Shown: piece by piece, positions 18,250 through 27,299 of the stretch
Numbering within the stretch: position 1 is the stretch's first letter
Layout: every line of letters starts with the position of its first letter
Source: Enterovibrio calviensis DSM 14347
GTDB lineage: Bacteria; Pseudomonadota; Gammaproteobacteria; Enterobacterales; Vibrionaceae
Direction: 5' to 3'
NCBI RefSeq assembly: GCF_000621165.1
Contig: NZ_KK211217.1
Span: 248,001-312,000, forward strand
Length of the DNA stretch: 64,000 nucleotides
Program-made: the position numbers and the translations under genes
Notes under the pieces: generated by a model
What the model saw: only the letters and a program-made list of their open reading frames with translations
The model's database searches: none
What the model was told of the DNA's origin: nothing

Positions 18250-20613
18250 ATGAACTTGGAGCGTTCCGAGCGCATTGAGATTCCGGTCCTGCCTTTGCGT
18301 GACGTGGTTGTTTATCCTCATATGGTTATTCCACTATTTGTGGGAAGGGATAAATCAATTCGTTGCCTTGAAGCAGCGATGGACAATGATAAGCAGATTT
18401 TATTGGTTGCGCAGAAAGATGCAGCAACTGACGACCCATCCATTGCCGACCTGTATGAAGTGGGTACAGTCGCGTCTATCTTGCAGTTGCTAAAACTTCC
18501 TGATGGCACCGTGAAAGTGCTGGTGGAAGGTCTTCAGCGTGCAGAAATTAAAAAATTCCGCGAAGATGACTTCTTTATTGCTGATGCTCAGTACACAGAA
18601 ACCCCAGAAATGGATGAGCGTGAGCAAGAAGTGCTGGTGCGTACAGCCATCAGCCAGTTTGAGGGCTTCATTAAGCTCAATAAGAAGATCCCACCGGAAG
18701 TACTGACTTCGCTAAATGGTATTGAAGAAGCCGCACGTTTGGCAGATACCATTGCGGCGCACATGCCATTGAAGTTGCACGATAAGCAGCAAGTGCTTGA
18801 AATCGTGGATATCGCTGAGCGCCTTGAGTTTTTGATGACCATGATGGAATCAGAAATCGATCTGCTACAGGTTGAGAAACGTATTCGAAGCCGCGTGAAA
18901 AAGCAGATGGAAAAGAGCCAGCGCGAGTACTACCTCAATGAGCAGATGAAGGCTATCCAGAAAGAACTGGGTGAGCTAGATGATGCGCCTGACGAATTTG
19001 AAAGTCTGAAGCTGAAGATTGAAGAATCGAAAATGCCTCAGGAAGCCAAAGAGAAGACTGAGCAAGAGCTTCAAAAGCTCAAGATGATGTCGCCTATGTC
19101 GGCAGAAGCCACGGTTGTTCGCAGCTATATCGATTGGATGGTGAGTGTGCCATGGTCGAAGCGTTCAAAAGTGAAAAAGGATTTGGCGAAAGCCGAAGAA
19201 ATTCTTAACTCTGATCATTATGGTCTTGAGCGTGTGAAAGAACGCATTCTTGAGTACCTCGCAGTACAAAACCGGATCAATAAGCTGAAAGGCCCAATCC
19301 TTTGCTTGGTAGGTCCTCCTGGTGTCGGTAAAACCTCGCTGGGTCAGTCAATCGCGAAAGCGACAGGCCGTAAATACACCCGTATGGCGCTAGGCGGCGT
19401 GCGTGACGAAGCTGAAATTCGCGGTCACCGTCGTACCTACATTGGTTCATTGCCGGGCAAACTTATCCAGAAAATGGCGAAAGTGGGCGTGAAAAACCCA
19501 TTGTTCCTGCTGGATGAGATCGACAAGATGTCTTCAGACATGCGCGGCGACCCGTCGTCAGCATTGCTAGAGGTTCTGGACCCCGAGCAAAACAATGCGT
19601 TCAACGACCATTATTTGGAAGTTGACTACGACTTGTCTGACGTGATGTTTGTAGCAACGTCGAACTCGATGAATATCCCTGGTCCTTTGCTTGACCGTAT
19701 GGAAGTAATTCGTCTTTCCGGTTACACGGAAGATGAGAAGCTAAACATCGCTAAGCAGCACTTGTTGGATAAACAAGTTCAGCGCAATGGCCTCAAGCCT
19801 AGCGAAATCAAGATTGAAGACTCGGCCATCATTGGCATCATTCGTTACTACACGCGTGAAGCGGGTGTCCGTAGCCTTGAGCGTGAGATTTCGAAGCTGT
19901 GCCGTAAAGCAGTGAAAGAAATCTTGCTGAACAAAGAGCTGAAATCCATCACCATCGATCAAGATAACTTGAAAGATTACTTGGGCGTGCAGCGTTTTGA
20001 CTTCGGTAAAGCGGACGAGAGCAATCGCGTTGGACAGGTCACTGGCCTTGCATGGACATCAGTGGGCGGCGATTTGCTGACTATTGAGACCGAATCTATG
20101 CCGGGTAAAGGTAAACTTTCGCAAACAGGCTCGCTGGGCGATGTGATGCAAGAGTCTATCCAAGCGGCGATGACGGTGGTGCGTACACGTGCTGAGAAGT
20201 TGGGTATTAATAACGACTTCTACGAAAAACGCGACATTCATGTCCACGTACCAGAAGGTGCAACACCGAAAGATGGCCCAAGTGCGGGTATCGCGATGTG
20301 TACGGCACTGGTTTCTAGCCTAACAGGTAACCCTGTACGTTCTGATGTGGCGATGACGGGTGAAATCACGTTGCGTGGTGAAGTGCTCCCGATTGGCGGC
20401 TTGAAGGAAAAACTTCTTGCGGCTCACCGTGGCGGAATTAAAACGGTGATCATTCCAAAAGAGAATGAACGTGATCTGGAAGAGATTCCTGACAATGTGA
20501 AAGCGGACCTCGATATCCATGCTGTGCGCTGGATCGACGATGTTCTGACCCTTGCATTGCAGGACAACCCGCTAGGAATCGAGCTTGTCACCGCGAAAAA
20601 GAGTGACGCGTAG
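18250..20613 (+). CDS. lon: ATP-dependent Lon protease
   Basis: Single-chain AAA+ serine protease that removes misfolded and regulatory proteins. 787 aa. Domains in order: substrate-binding LON domain (about 10-200), coiled coil (about 220-300), AAA+ module with Walker [10 protein letters not shown] (Lys361) and Walker B FLLDEIDK, and protease domain with catalytic Ser678 ([10 protein letters not shown]) and Lys721 (GGLKEKLL). Very close to E. coli Lon throughout. The ATG at 18250 follows a GGAAGAG ribosome binding site. It has its own heat-shock type promoter and terminator. Confidence 0.98.
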   Translation: MNLERSERIEIPVLPLRDVVVYPHMVIPLFVGRDKSIRCLEAAMDNDKQILLVAQKDAATDDPSIADLYEVGTVASILQLLKLPDGTVKVLVEGLQRAEIKKFREDDFFIADAQYTETPEMDEREQEVLVRTAISQFEGFIKLNKKIPPEVLTSLNGIEEAARLADTIAAHMPLKLHDKQQVLEIVDIAERLEFLMTMMESEIDLLQVEKRIRSRVKKQMEKSQREYYLNEQMKAIQKELGELDDAPDEFESLKLKIEESKMPQEAKEKTEQELQKLKMMSPMSAEATVVRSYIDWMVSVPWSKRSKVKKDLAKAEEILNSDHYGLERVKERILEYLAVQNRINKLKGPILCLVGPPGVGKTSLGQSIAKATGRKYTRMALGGVRDEAEIRGHRRTYIGSLPGKLIQKMAKVGVKNPLFLLDEIDKMSSDMRGDPSSALLEVLDPEQNNAFNDHYLEVDYDLSDVMFVATSNSMNIPGPLLDRMEVIRLSGYTEDEKLNIAKQHLLDKQVQRNGLKPSEIKIEDSAIIGIIRYYTREAGVRSLEREISKLCRKAVKEILLNKELKSITIDQDNLKDYLGVQRFDFGKADESNRVGQVTGLAWTSVGGDLLTIETESMPGKGKLSQTGSLGDVMQESIQAAMTVVRTRAEKLGINNDFYEKRDIHVHVPEGATPKDGPSAGIAMCTALVSSLTGNPVRSDVAMTGEITLRGEVLPIGGLKEKLLAAHRGGIKTVIIPKENERDLEEIPDNVKADLDIHAVRWIDDVLTLALQDNPLGIELVTAKKSDA

Positions 20614-20629
20614 CAAAATTAAGCAACGT

Positions 20630-20671
20630 AAAAGGCTGACAGTCAGTAAAAGGCTTGTCAGCCTTTTTTTT
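20630..20671 (+). terminator. Terminator of lon
   Basis: AAAGGCTGAC with GTCAGCCTTT stem across a loop of about 16 nt, ending in a run of eight Ts. Confidence 0.85.
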
Positions 20672-20818
20672 GAGGGCTAAGTTAAGAGAAACGCTGCAAG
20701 CCCTTAATACATAACAGCTACAGCGTTTTACAGCCTAGTTTGATAACTAAGGCGATGACTAATTATTCGCCACCGCAAAAAATGGGATTTGTGGTTCGTT
20801 TGTAAAGGGGATGAAAAA

Positions 20819-21091
20819 GTGAACAAGTCGCAGTTAATTGATAAAATCGCAGAAGACGCAGATCTGTCTAAAGCATCAGCGGGTCGCGCACTAGACGCAC
20901 TGATTGACGCAGTATCAGGCAGCCTGAAAGATGGTGATCAAGTGGCTCTAGTGGGTTTTGGTACGTTCTCTGTTCGTGAGCGTTCAGCACGTACTGGTCG
21001 TAACCCACAGACTGGCGCTGAAATTGATATTCCAGCAGCAAAAGTACCTGGCTTTAAAGCGGGTAAAGCTCTGAAAGACGCGGTTAACTAA
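20819..21091 (+). CDS. hupB: DNA-binding protein HU-beta
   Basis: Small nucleoid protein that bends DNA without sequence specificity. I start it at the GTG at 20819, giving 90 residues ([17 protein letters not shown] onward), the same length as E. coli HupB, with AAGGGG eight bases upstream. A longer reading from a TTG at 20789 would add ten residues not found in the family. The DNA-binding arm signature [14 protein letters not shown] is intact. It lies between lon and ppiD as in E. coli. Confidence 0.97.
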   Translation: MNKSQLIDKIAEDADLSKASAGRALDALIDAVSGSLKDGDQVALVGFGTFSVRERSARTGRNPQTGAEIDIPAAKVPGFKAGKALKDAVN

Positions 21092-21184
21092 TCTTAGTTT
21101 TACGATTGCTCTTTGTCGCAGAGAGCCTAGTTAATGGCTGTAATGTCTGAGACATCAGCGTATAATCGGGCTTAATCAGAGTGT

Positions 21185-21212
21185 AAAGGCGCATCTCGGG
21201 ATGCGCTTTTTT
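21185..21212 (+). terminator. Terminator of hupB
   Basis: GCGCATC/GATGCGC stem with a four-base loop and a run of six Ts. Confidence 0.85.
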
Positions 21213-21278
21213 AGTTTTTAATTACTGAGTTTTATTTTTAAGACGAACGTTTCAATTTAGCAGGAGTGGCGGCACGTT

Positions 21279-23168
21279 ATGATGGAGCGACTACGCGAAG
21301 GCGTAAACAGCATCGCGGTTAAGATCATCTTAAGCCTTATTATCTTTTCCTTTGCCTTTGCGGGTGTCGGTGGTTACCTAGCAGGTGGCACTGAGGTTCC
21401 AGCGGCTAAAGTGGGTGATCTAGAAATTAGCCGCAGCCAATTTGAGCAAGCTTATCAAAATGAGCGCGCGCAAATGCAATCACAAGCAGGAGAATTCTTC
21501 TCAACGTTGTTGAGCGATCCTAGCTATCTGGCTCAATTCCGTCGCAGTGTTCTTGACCGCATGGTAGACCAATCTCTTCTTGATCAAGAAGCAGACAGAC
21601 TGGGTCTTCGCGTGAGTGATTTGCAGATAAAGCAATCAATCCGCGAAATGCAGGCATTTTCAAGCAACGGTGTGTTTAATAACGATCTGTACCTATCGGC
21701 ACTACGTCGTAATGGCCTAAGCCCAGATCAGTTTGCCGAATACGTTCGTCAAGACATGGTTCGTGAACAACTCGTGAATGCACTGCTAAACAGTGAGTTT
21801 GCGTTGGAAGACGAACTAGAAGCTTTGTATAAGCTTGAAGGTCAAACGCGTACTGTTCGTACGTTGACACTGCCACTCGCTGATTTTGCAGATCAAGCAG
21901 ACATCACGGCTGAGCAGAAAGCTGCGTACTATGAGCAAAACCCGGGTCAATTTGTTCGTCCAGAGCAGTACAAGCTGTCTTATGTTGAACTGACGGGCGC
22001 AGGCGTTGCCGATGTTGCTGACATCACTGACGAAGAAGCAAAAACGTACTACGAGGCGAACCTTGCTTCTTATGGCACGTCTGAGCAACGTAAAGTTAGC
22101 CACATTATGATCCAAGGCGACGACAGCGCTGCGCAAGATAAAGCAAAGGAAGTTCTTGCTGAATTGAATGCGGGTGCTGATTTTGCAGAATTGGCTAAGA
22201 CGCGTTCTGATGACACGTTCAGTGCAGAGCAAGGCGGTCAACTTGATTGGTTCGATAAAGGCGTGATGGATGCCGCGTTCGAAGATGCCGCGTTTGCATT
22301 GGTAAATGCTGGTGATGTTTCTGACGTTGTTCAATCTGACTTTGGTTTCCACATCATTCAACTGGATGAAGTGAAACCTTCAGATGCGAAGCCTTTCGCT
22401 GAAGTTCGTGATGAGATTATTGCGCGATTGAAGCAACAGCATGCAGCAGAGAAGTTCTATGCACTATCAAACGAACTGGCTGAGAAAGCGTTTGAAATGC
22501 CAGACAACCTTGATGAAGCCGCTGCATCAGCGAACACCAATGTGACGAAGACTGACTTTATCGCATTGAATGAGCTTTCTGGTTCGCTTGCTAACCCTAC
22601 TGTGGTTCAAGCATTGCAAACCCCAGAAGTGCGTGAAGATGGCTTGAACTCTGACATCATTGAGATTGCGCCAGAGCATGTCATTGTTGTGCGTGTCGAC
22701 GAGGTGCGTCCTGAAACAGTGTTGCCATATGAAGAAGTGGAAGCACAAGTGACCACATTGCTGAAACGCCAAGAAGGCGAGAAAGCAGCAAACGCACTTG
22801 CGGATACTTTGTTGGCGGAATTGAATGATGGCAACGATGCTGGTGTGAATGCTTCTGGTTATGTATTCAGCAAAGCGGCAGAGCTTGCTCGTATGTCTCC
22901 TGAGCGTGAAGTGGTTGAGTTAGTCTTTACTCTGCCAGCGCCTGCAAAGGATGCTAGCGAGTATGGCCAAACGCGTTCTGTTAATGGCGATGTGCTCATT
23001 GTGGCTCTGGATAGCGTCAAAGACCCAGAGACCGAAAGCATTAGCCTAGAGAGCCAAATGGCTGATCGCGTCGCGCGTTCAACCGCTAACGCTGATCTAA
23101 CTGCGTTGATTGCACAGTTGAAAGAAAACACAGAAGTGACTTACTCATTAGAAACGGCGGAGCAATAA
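21279..23168 (+). CDS. ppiD: Periplasmic folding factor PpiD
   Basis: Inner-membrane-anchored chaperone of the SurA/parvulin type that meets proteins leaving the SecYEG channel. 629 aa. It has an N-terminal cytoplasmic stub (MMERLREGVNSIAVK), one membrane anchor (about 16-37), a SurA_N-like chaperone domain, one parvulin domain at roughly 265-355 (VSHIMIQGDD, GGQLDWFDKG, GFHIIQLDEV) and a second degenerate region. Two adjacent ATGs (21279, 21282) are possible starts. The AGGAG ribosome binding site is good. A strong terminator follows. Confidence 0.95.
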   Translation: MMERLREGVNSIAVKIILSLIIFSFAFAGVGGYLAGGTEVPAAKVGDLEISRSQFEQAYQNERAQMQSQAGEFFSTLLSDPSYLAQFRRSVLDRMVDQSLLDQEADRLGLRVSDLQIKQSIREMQAFSSNGVFNNDLYLSALRRNGLSPDQFAEYVRQDMVREQLVNALLNSEFALEDELEALYKLEGQTRTVRTLTLPLADFADQADITAEQKAAYYEQNPGQFVRPEQYKLSYVELTGAGVADVADITDEEAKTYYEANLASYGTSEQRKVSHIMIQGDDSAAQDKAKEVLAELNAGADFAELAKTRSDDTFSAEQGGQLDWFDKGVMDAAFEDAAFALVNAGDVSDVVQSDFGFHIIQLDEVKPSDAKPFAEVRDEIIARLKQQHAAEKFYALSNELAEKAFEMPDNLDEAAASANTNVTKTDFIALNELSGSLANPTVVQALQTPEVREDGLNSDIIEIAPEHVIVVRVDEVRPETVLPYEEVEAQVTTLLKRQEGEKAANALADTLLAELNDGNDAGVNASGYVFSKAAELARMSPEREVVELVFTLPAPAKDASEYGQTRSVNGDVLIVALDSVKDPETESISLESQMADRVARSTANADLTALIAQLKENTEVTYSLETAEQ

Positions 23169-23220
23169 TCACGGATATTTTGAAGTGATTGCTAGACTGT
23201 TGTAATTGACTAGTCACATC

Positions 23221-23253
23221 GACGGGGAGCTTTAAGCTCCCCGTCGTTTTTTT
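23221..23253 (+). terminator. Terminator of ppiD
   Basis: GACGGGGAGCT/AGCTCCCCGTC perfect 11-bp stem followed by seven Ts. Confidence 0.92.
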
Positions 23254-23351
23254 ATGCATGGAAATGGAGCTAATACGGGCGACCCTTATGCTGGAGTGGA
23301 TTTTGTGCAAATCATCTTGATCAACAATCTATTCATATTGAGGAATCGGAC

Positions 23352-23639
23352 ATGTTAAAAACTCTTATTTCGTCGTTGGTGCTGACGATGGCGTTACTCG
23401 CGAGCCCAGCAGTTTCGGCGCAAGACGGCGCGCAAGGCACCCCTGTTGAGGTGAACATCAATACCGCTGAAGTCGAAGAGCTGGATAAGTATCTGGAAGG
23501 TATTGGTAAGAAAAAAGCGCAAGCTATCATCGATTTTCGTGACGAAAATGGTGCGTTTGATACCATTGATGCACTGTCAGGAGTTAAAGGGATTGGCAAT
23601 GCTATCGTAGAAAAGAATCGCGACCGCATAACGCTCTAA
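23352..23639 (+). CDS. ComEA-like helix-hairpin-helix protein
   Basis: 95-aa exported protein: signal peptide MLKTLISSLVLTMALLASPA with cleavage after VSA, then a double helix-hairpin-helix DNA-binding domain (VNINTAEVEELDKYLEGIGK, GVKGIGNAIVEKNRDRI). In the Vibrio family the periplasmic ComEA pulls in DNA during natural transformation; E. coli has YbaV at the same place after ppiD. Orthology to ybaV is well supported by position; a competence role is family knowledge, not shown here. Confidence 0.88.
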   Translation: MLKTLISSLVLTMALLASPAVSAQDGAQGTPVEVNINTAEVEELDKYLEGIGKKKAQAIIDFRDENGAFDTIDALSGVKGIGNAIVEKNRDRITL

Positions 23640-23709
23640 TTCACAACAACAAGGCTGTGTGTTGGGGAGCACGCTCTCCCTATCTATTTCATTGTTCGCT
23701 ATCTTCTTT

Positions 23710-23730
23710 CAGTATTCAGTATTCAGTATT
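23710..23730. repeat. Heptamer tandem repeat, 3 copies of CAGTATT
   Basis: Three exact CAGTATT units and a partial fourth in the gap after the comEA-like gene. The same unit appears at 14234-14240. The rest of the 23640-23946 gap holds the next repeat and nothing else I can name. Confidence 0.9.
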
Positions 23731-23879
23731 CAGTTTTCTTCTCTCGTCTTTTTCAGTCTTTGATGTTCTTCTTAGTTTGAGTTGTCCGGTTATTGCTTTA
23801 GGCAGGTTTTTTACGCGAAAAGCTTGAGAAAACCGCAGCAGCACAACAGAATGGATCAAGATCTCTCGTTTCAACCACG

Positions 23880-23941
23880 CTAAGTCAACTAAGCTAAGCC
23901 AACCAAGCTAAGTCAACCAAGCTAACTCAGCTAAGCCAAGG
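23880..23941. repeat. Imperfect 14-bp tandem repeat ahead of yfbR
   Basis: CTAAGTCAACTAAG, CTAAGCCAACCAAG, CTAAGTCAACCAAG, then shortened CTAACTCAG and CTAAGCCAAG units. The final unit runs into AAGGA (23938-23942), which is the ribosome binding site of yfbR. Confidence 0.9.
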
Positions 23942-23946
23942 ATGCC

Positions 23947-24549
23947 ATGAGCCAGAAACATAGCCACTTCTTTGCCCATCTTGCCAGAATGAAACTCATC
24001 TATCGCTGGCCGTTAATGCGAAATGTGTTCAATGAGAATATCTCTGAACATAGCCTTCAAGTCGCGTTTGTCGCGCATGCTCTTGCTTTGATAGACAACA
24101 AAAAATTTGGCGGGAATCATTCCCCAGAGCGCGTGGCGCTGCTCGCCATGTTTCACGATTGCAGTGAAGTATTTACGGGGGATTTACCGACGCCTATTAA
24201 ATACTTCAATCCCGCTATTGCTGACGAATACAAAAAGATTGAGCGCATTGCCGAAGACAAACTGATCTCCATGCTTCCAGAAGAGTTTCGCGACGACTAT
24301 CGTCCATTGATTGATAGCGAAGCAATTGATGCCGAGGACTACAACATTGTTAAGCAAGCCGACGCGATATGCGCGTATTTGAAGTGCTTGGAAGAGCTGT
24401 CGGCAGGGAACCATGAGTTCGAACAGGCAAAGCGTCGCCTAGAAACCACCATGGAACAAAGAGGCAGTAAAGCCACTGCGTACTTTATGTCGACGTTTGC
24501 CGTTAGCTTTGGCTTAACGCTTGATGAGATCAGTGATGAACAAATTTGA
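23947..24549 (+). CDS. yfbR: 5'-deoxynucleotidase YfbR
   Basis: HD-domain phosphohydrolase that removes the 5' phosphate from deoxyribonucleoside monophosphates. 200 aa, as in E. coli. Metal ligands are His35 (SEHSLQVA), His70-Asp71 (MFHDCSEV) and a downstream Asp (IVKQADAI); Arg20-Trp21 (RWPLMRN) fits the dNMP specificity motif. The ribosome binding site AAGGA is formed by the last unit of a 14-bp tandem repeat. It overlaps dgt by 14 bp, so the two dNTP-pool genes are translationally coupled. Confidence 0.94.
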   Translation: MSQKHSHFFAHLARMKLIYRWPLMRNVFNENISEHSLQVAFVAHALALIDNKKFGGNHSPERVALLAMFHDCSEVFTGDLPTPIKYFNPAIADEYKKIERIAEDKLISMLPEEFRDDYRPLIDSEAIDAEDYNIVKQADAICAYLKCLEELSAGNHEFEQAKRRLETTMEQRGSKATAYFMSTFAVSFGLTLDEISDEQI

Positions 24550-25891
24550 TGTTTCCTCTGCATGGGAAGCGCGTTTAGCCCAAGAGAATAAGCAACGCCG
24601 GAATGACAAGCGCACGGTGTTTCAGCGCGACCGTGCGCGCATATTGCATTCTGCTGCGTTTAGACGACTGCAAGCCAAAACGCAGGTGCTGGGTGCCGAG
24701 CACAGCGACTTCTATCGCACGCGTTTGACGCACTCTCTCGAAGTCTCCCAAATTGGTACAGGGATTGTTGCTCAACTTAAAGAGAAGCAGCCCGATTTTC
24801 GCTCTCTGCTCCCGTCGACCAGTTTGATGGAAAGCTTGTGTCTGGCACATGATATTGGTCATCCGCCGTATGGTCATGGCGGCGAAATCGCTCTCAATTA
24901 CATGATGCGCAATGATGATGGCTTTGAAGGTAATGCTCAAACATTTCGAATTGTCTCTTTGCTAGAACCTTATACCGAGCATGATGGCATGAACTTGGCG
25001 CGCCGAACGCTATTGGGCTTGTTGAAATATCCGACCTTGCTTAAGCATACCCGACGTCACCAACTGCCTGAGGACGTGAGCGCGTTTCGCCATTTAAGAG
25101 CGGCGGAGTGGCACCCTGCCAAAGGCATATACCAAGATGATGCCGATCGGTTTGATTGGGTGTTAGGTGCGTTATCAGACGATGATGCAGCGCTGTTTAC
25201 TTCGCTTCGACGTGAGCCGACCAATAGCGATCATGGACGCAGTGAATACAAATCGCTGGATTGCTCCATCATGGAACTGGCTGACGACATTGCTTATGGT
25301 GTGCACGATCTAGAAGATGCGATTGTGATGGGCATTGTGCAGCGCGATCAATGGCAAGAAGCCGTTGCTAGTAAGATTGCGGAGTGCGGTGACCCATGGC
25401 TCGAATCCAATATTGGCCATTTGAGCGAACAAATGTTTGGCCAGCACCACGAGCGCAAAGATGCCATTGGCGCTCTTGTGAACACCTTGCTGACGTCGAT
25501 AGCCATCGAACCCGCTGTGCAAAATGGAGTGAATCGGTTTGACGATCCGCTTTTACAGTGGAATGCCAAATTGACCGATGTGATGCACCACGTGCTGGGG
25601 GTACTCAAGGCATTTGTGAGTGAATATGTGGTACAAAAACCCGAGCTTCAAGTGATTGAATACAAGGGACAGCAATTGGTGATGGAGTTGTTCGAAGCGT
25701 TTGATGCTGACCCGAATCGTTTGTTGCCAGAGGCCACTCGAGCACAATGGCGACAAGATGTGGCGGAGGGGAAAACAGGTCGACGTGTCATCGCAGACTA
25801 TATTTCAGCGATGACGGATGGTTATGCCCAACGCCTGTACGCCACAATGTTTACAGCGGTCAATCAAGGGCCATTGCATCAAGCTCGTTAG
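24536..25891 (+). CDS. dgt: dGTPase-like deoxyguanosinetriphosphate triphosphohydrolase
   Basis: HD-domain enzyme that splits dNTPs to nucleoside and triphosphate, helping to control dNTP pools. From the ATG at 24536 it has 451 residues; an in-frame TTG at 24521 would add five. Metal ligands are His66 ([12 protein letters not shown]) and His105-Asp106 ([16 protein letters not shown]), plus [12 protein letters not shown] further on. The length fits the shorter type-2 dGTPases, which lack part of the E. coli Dgt, so the substrate range may be broader than dGTP. It overlaps yfbR by 14 bp and probably shares its transcript. Confidence 0.9.
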   Translation: MNKFDVSSAWEARLAQENKQRRNDKRTVFQRDRARILHSAAFRRLQAKTQVLGAEHSDFYRTRLTHSLEVSQIGTGIVAQLKEKQPDFRSLLPSTSLMESLCLAHDIGHPPYGHGGEIALNYMMRNDDGFEGNAQTFRIVSLLEPYTEHDGMNLARRTLLGLLKYPTLLKHTRRHQLPEDVSAFRHLRAAEWHPAKGIYQDDADRFDWVLGALSDDDAALFTSLRREPTNSDHGRSEYKSLDCSIMELADDIAYGVHDLEDAIVMGIVQRDQWQEAVASKIAECGDPWLESNIGHLSEQMFGQHHERKDAIGALVNTLLTSIAIEPAVQNGVNRFDDPLLQWNAKLTDVMHHVLGVLKAFVSEYVVQKPELQVIEYKGQQLVMELFEAFDADPNRLLPEATRAQWRQDVAEGKTGRRVIADYISAMTDGYAQRLYATMFTAVNQGPLHQAR

Positions 25892-25921
25892 GAAATAGGA
25901 GAGCAGGACCTTAACCTCTTT

Positions 25922-26632
25922 TCATTCATCTTTTTTCCCGTAATGCCGCTCATATACCCCTGGCGGCATTTGGCTTATCTGAAACTCTATCATCCCATCA
26001 AATGCGGTCAGCAATGGCTGATAGCGCTCACCATCATGAGTCATGGCTGATAGAGCGTAATATCCCGCTTCTACTGTCGACAGTCCGCCTTCAATCGGTG
26101 ATTTACGAATGCGGTAATTTCCTTCACTAATGTCATCGAGCTTCACTGCTGGCAAGCTATGTAAGTTGCGCGAAAGCTGGTACATCTTAAATGCTTTTCG
26201 CCATGTCCCATCAAGCAAGATTATCCCGCGCGCGTTTTTTGTATCGGTATCGTTATGGGTACCGATATGAGCAGGGGTATCTATATGAGTAGGGATATCG
26301 ATATCTGCGTGGTCTTTGTCATTTGCAGTCGCTTGCCAACGAGAGATGGGCACGGCGTCATCGGAAGGGTAGAGCAATGCAAAATCGATGTTCTCTGTAG
26401 CCAACTTGGTATTCAGTTCGGCATGGTCAGAAAAATCCTCACCCACGAACAAGGCGCAATGAGGTAGCGACAGCGACAAAATACGTGCTGTACCAATGGG
26501 CTGATTCACTTCTGATGGGTGCTGAAGCACGATGACTGGCACGTCACTGTCAATGCGTGAAATGAAGTGACAAATACAGGCCTTTTTGGCTTTCCCGCAA
26601 TGTTCGCAATATCGACTGGCTTTCTTATTCAT
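25922..26632 (-). CDS. tapT: tRNA-uridine aminocarboxypropyltransferase, DTW domain
   Basis: Transfers the aminocarboxypropyl group of S-adenosylmethionine to uridine 47 of tRNA (acp3U). 236 aa from the ATG at 26632; a GTG at 26638 would add two. A cysteine cluster (C9, C12, C19, C21) at the start and the DGTW motif at 141-144 (family motif DxTW) are seen. Between them, residues about 104-133 form an insert of degenerate six-residue repeats (DIDIPT, HIDTPA, HIGTHN) encoded by 18-bp tandem repeats, not expected in the family. It is divergent from rrtA with only 22 bp between start codons. Confidence 0.88.
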   Translation of the reverse strand: MNKKASRYCEHCGKAKKACICHFISRIDSDVPVIVLQHPSEVNQPIGTARILSLSLPHCALFVGEDFSDHAELNTKLATENIDFALLYPSDDAVPISRWQATANDKDHADIDIPTHIDTPAHIGTHNDTDTKNARGIILLDGTWRKAFKMYQLSRNLHSLPAVKLDDISEGNYRIRKSPIEGGLSTVEAGYYALSAMTHDGERYQPLLTAFDGMIEFQISQMPPGVYERHYGKKDE

Positions 26633-26654
26633 TACCACGGTACGCTATAACTAA

Positions 26655-27257
26655 ATGAAATCTCGAGCGTTGGAGACACGATTGTCAGTTTCTCGAATAC
26701 TGGTTCTTTTGGTGGTTATCACCTTGTTCGCACAGGTTCCCGTTGTTCATCAGGCGCTGGTTTGGGATCGCCTTGAAATTCAAGCGGGTCAGTGGTGGCG
26801 AATCGTAACAGGAAACCTGACTCACACCAATGCCATACACATGATGATGAATTTGGCGGCACTATTTGTTTTGGTGTGGTTGCACCGTGTCTATTATTCA
26901 TCCCGAGCGTTAATCATGATGTTCGCCAGCATGATGGTTGTCATTGGGCTTGTGATGTTTATGAGTCCATTTGATTGGTACGCGGGGCTTTCCGGTGTGT
27001 TACATGGTTTGTTCGTTTTTGGTGTAGTGCGAGACATTCAGAACAAAGTACCGCTGGGATGGCTGATGTTAGGCGGTGTGACGCTCAAGCTACTGTACGA
27101 AGCTTATACCGGTGGAGATTCCATGACAGCCGAGCTGATCGAAGCGGGTGTGGCGTATCAGGCTCATTGGGCGGGGGCGGCTGTGGGGTTGGTCTTTGCC
27201 TTGGTTTGGAAAGAAAGTGCTGGTAAGGATAGTCAGGACATAGGACCTAGGACCTAG
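26655..27257 (+). CDS. rrtA: Rhombosortase, rhomboid-family protease
   Basis: Six-segment membrane protease that cleaves GlyGly-CTERM tails from surface-bound or type II-secreted proteins in Vibrio and relatives. 200 aa. The rhomboid hallmarks are WWRIVTGNLTHTNAIH with MMMN, catalytic Ser113 in GLSGVLHG and His171 in AYQAHWAGA. In Vibrio, rrtA usually stands next to the DTW gene, as here. The last residues (SQDIGPRT) and the stop codon are encoded by a TAGGACC tandem repeat, so the C-terminus may vary between strains. No GlyGly-CTERM substrate is encoded in this window. Confidence 0.85.
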   Translation: MKSRALETRLSVSRILVLLVVITLFAQVPVVHQALVWDRLEIQAGQWWRIVTGNLTHTNAIHMMMNLAALFVLVWLHRVYYSSRALIMMFASMMVVIGLVMFMSPFDWYAGLSGVLHGLFVFGVVRDIQNKVPLGWLMLGGVTLKLLYEAYTGGDSMTAELIEAGVAYQAHWAGAAVGLVFALVWKESAGKDSQDIGPRT

Positions 27258-27261
27258 GACC
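27241..27261. repeat. Heptamer tandem repeat, 3 copies of TAGGACC
   Basis: Three exact units overlapping the 3' end of rrtA; the stop TAG of rrtA (27255-27257) is the start of the third unit. Confidence 0.95.
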
Positions 27262-27299
27262 GCATTTCTGCGATCCCAGCTCCCAGTCTCATTGGACGT

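Noticed and set aside
26655-27257. Rhombosortase substrate (GlyGly-CTERM protein) encoded nearby
   Set aside because: None of the exported proteins in the window ends with a GlyGly motif, hydrophobic helix and basic tail. The VCBS lipoprotein ends without such a tail.
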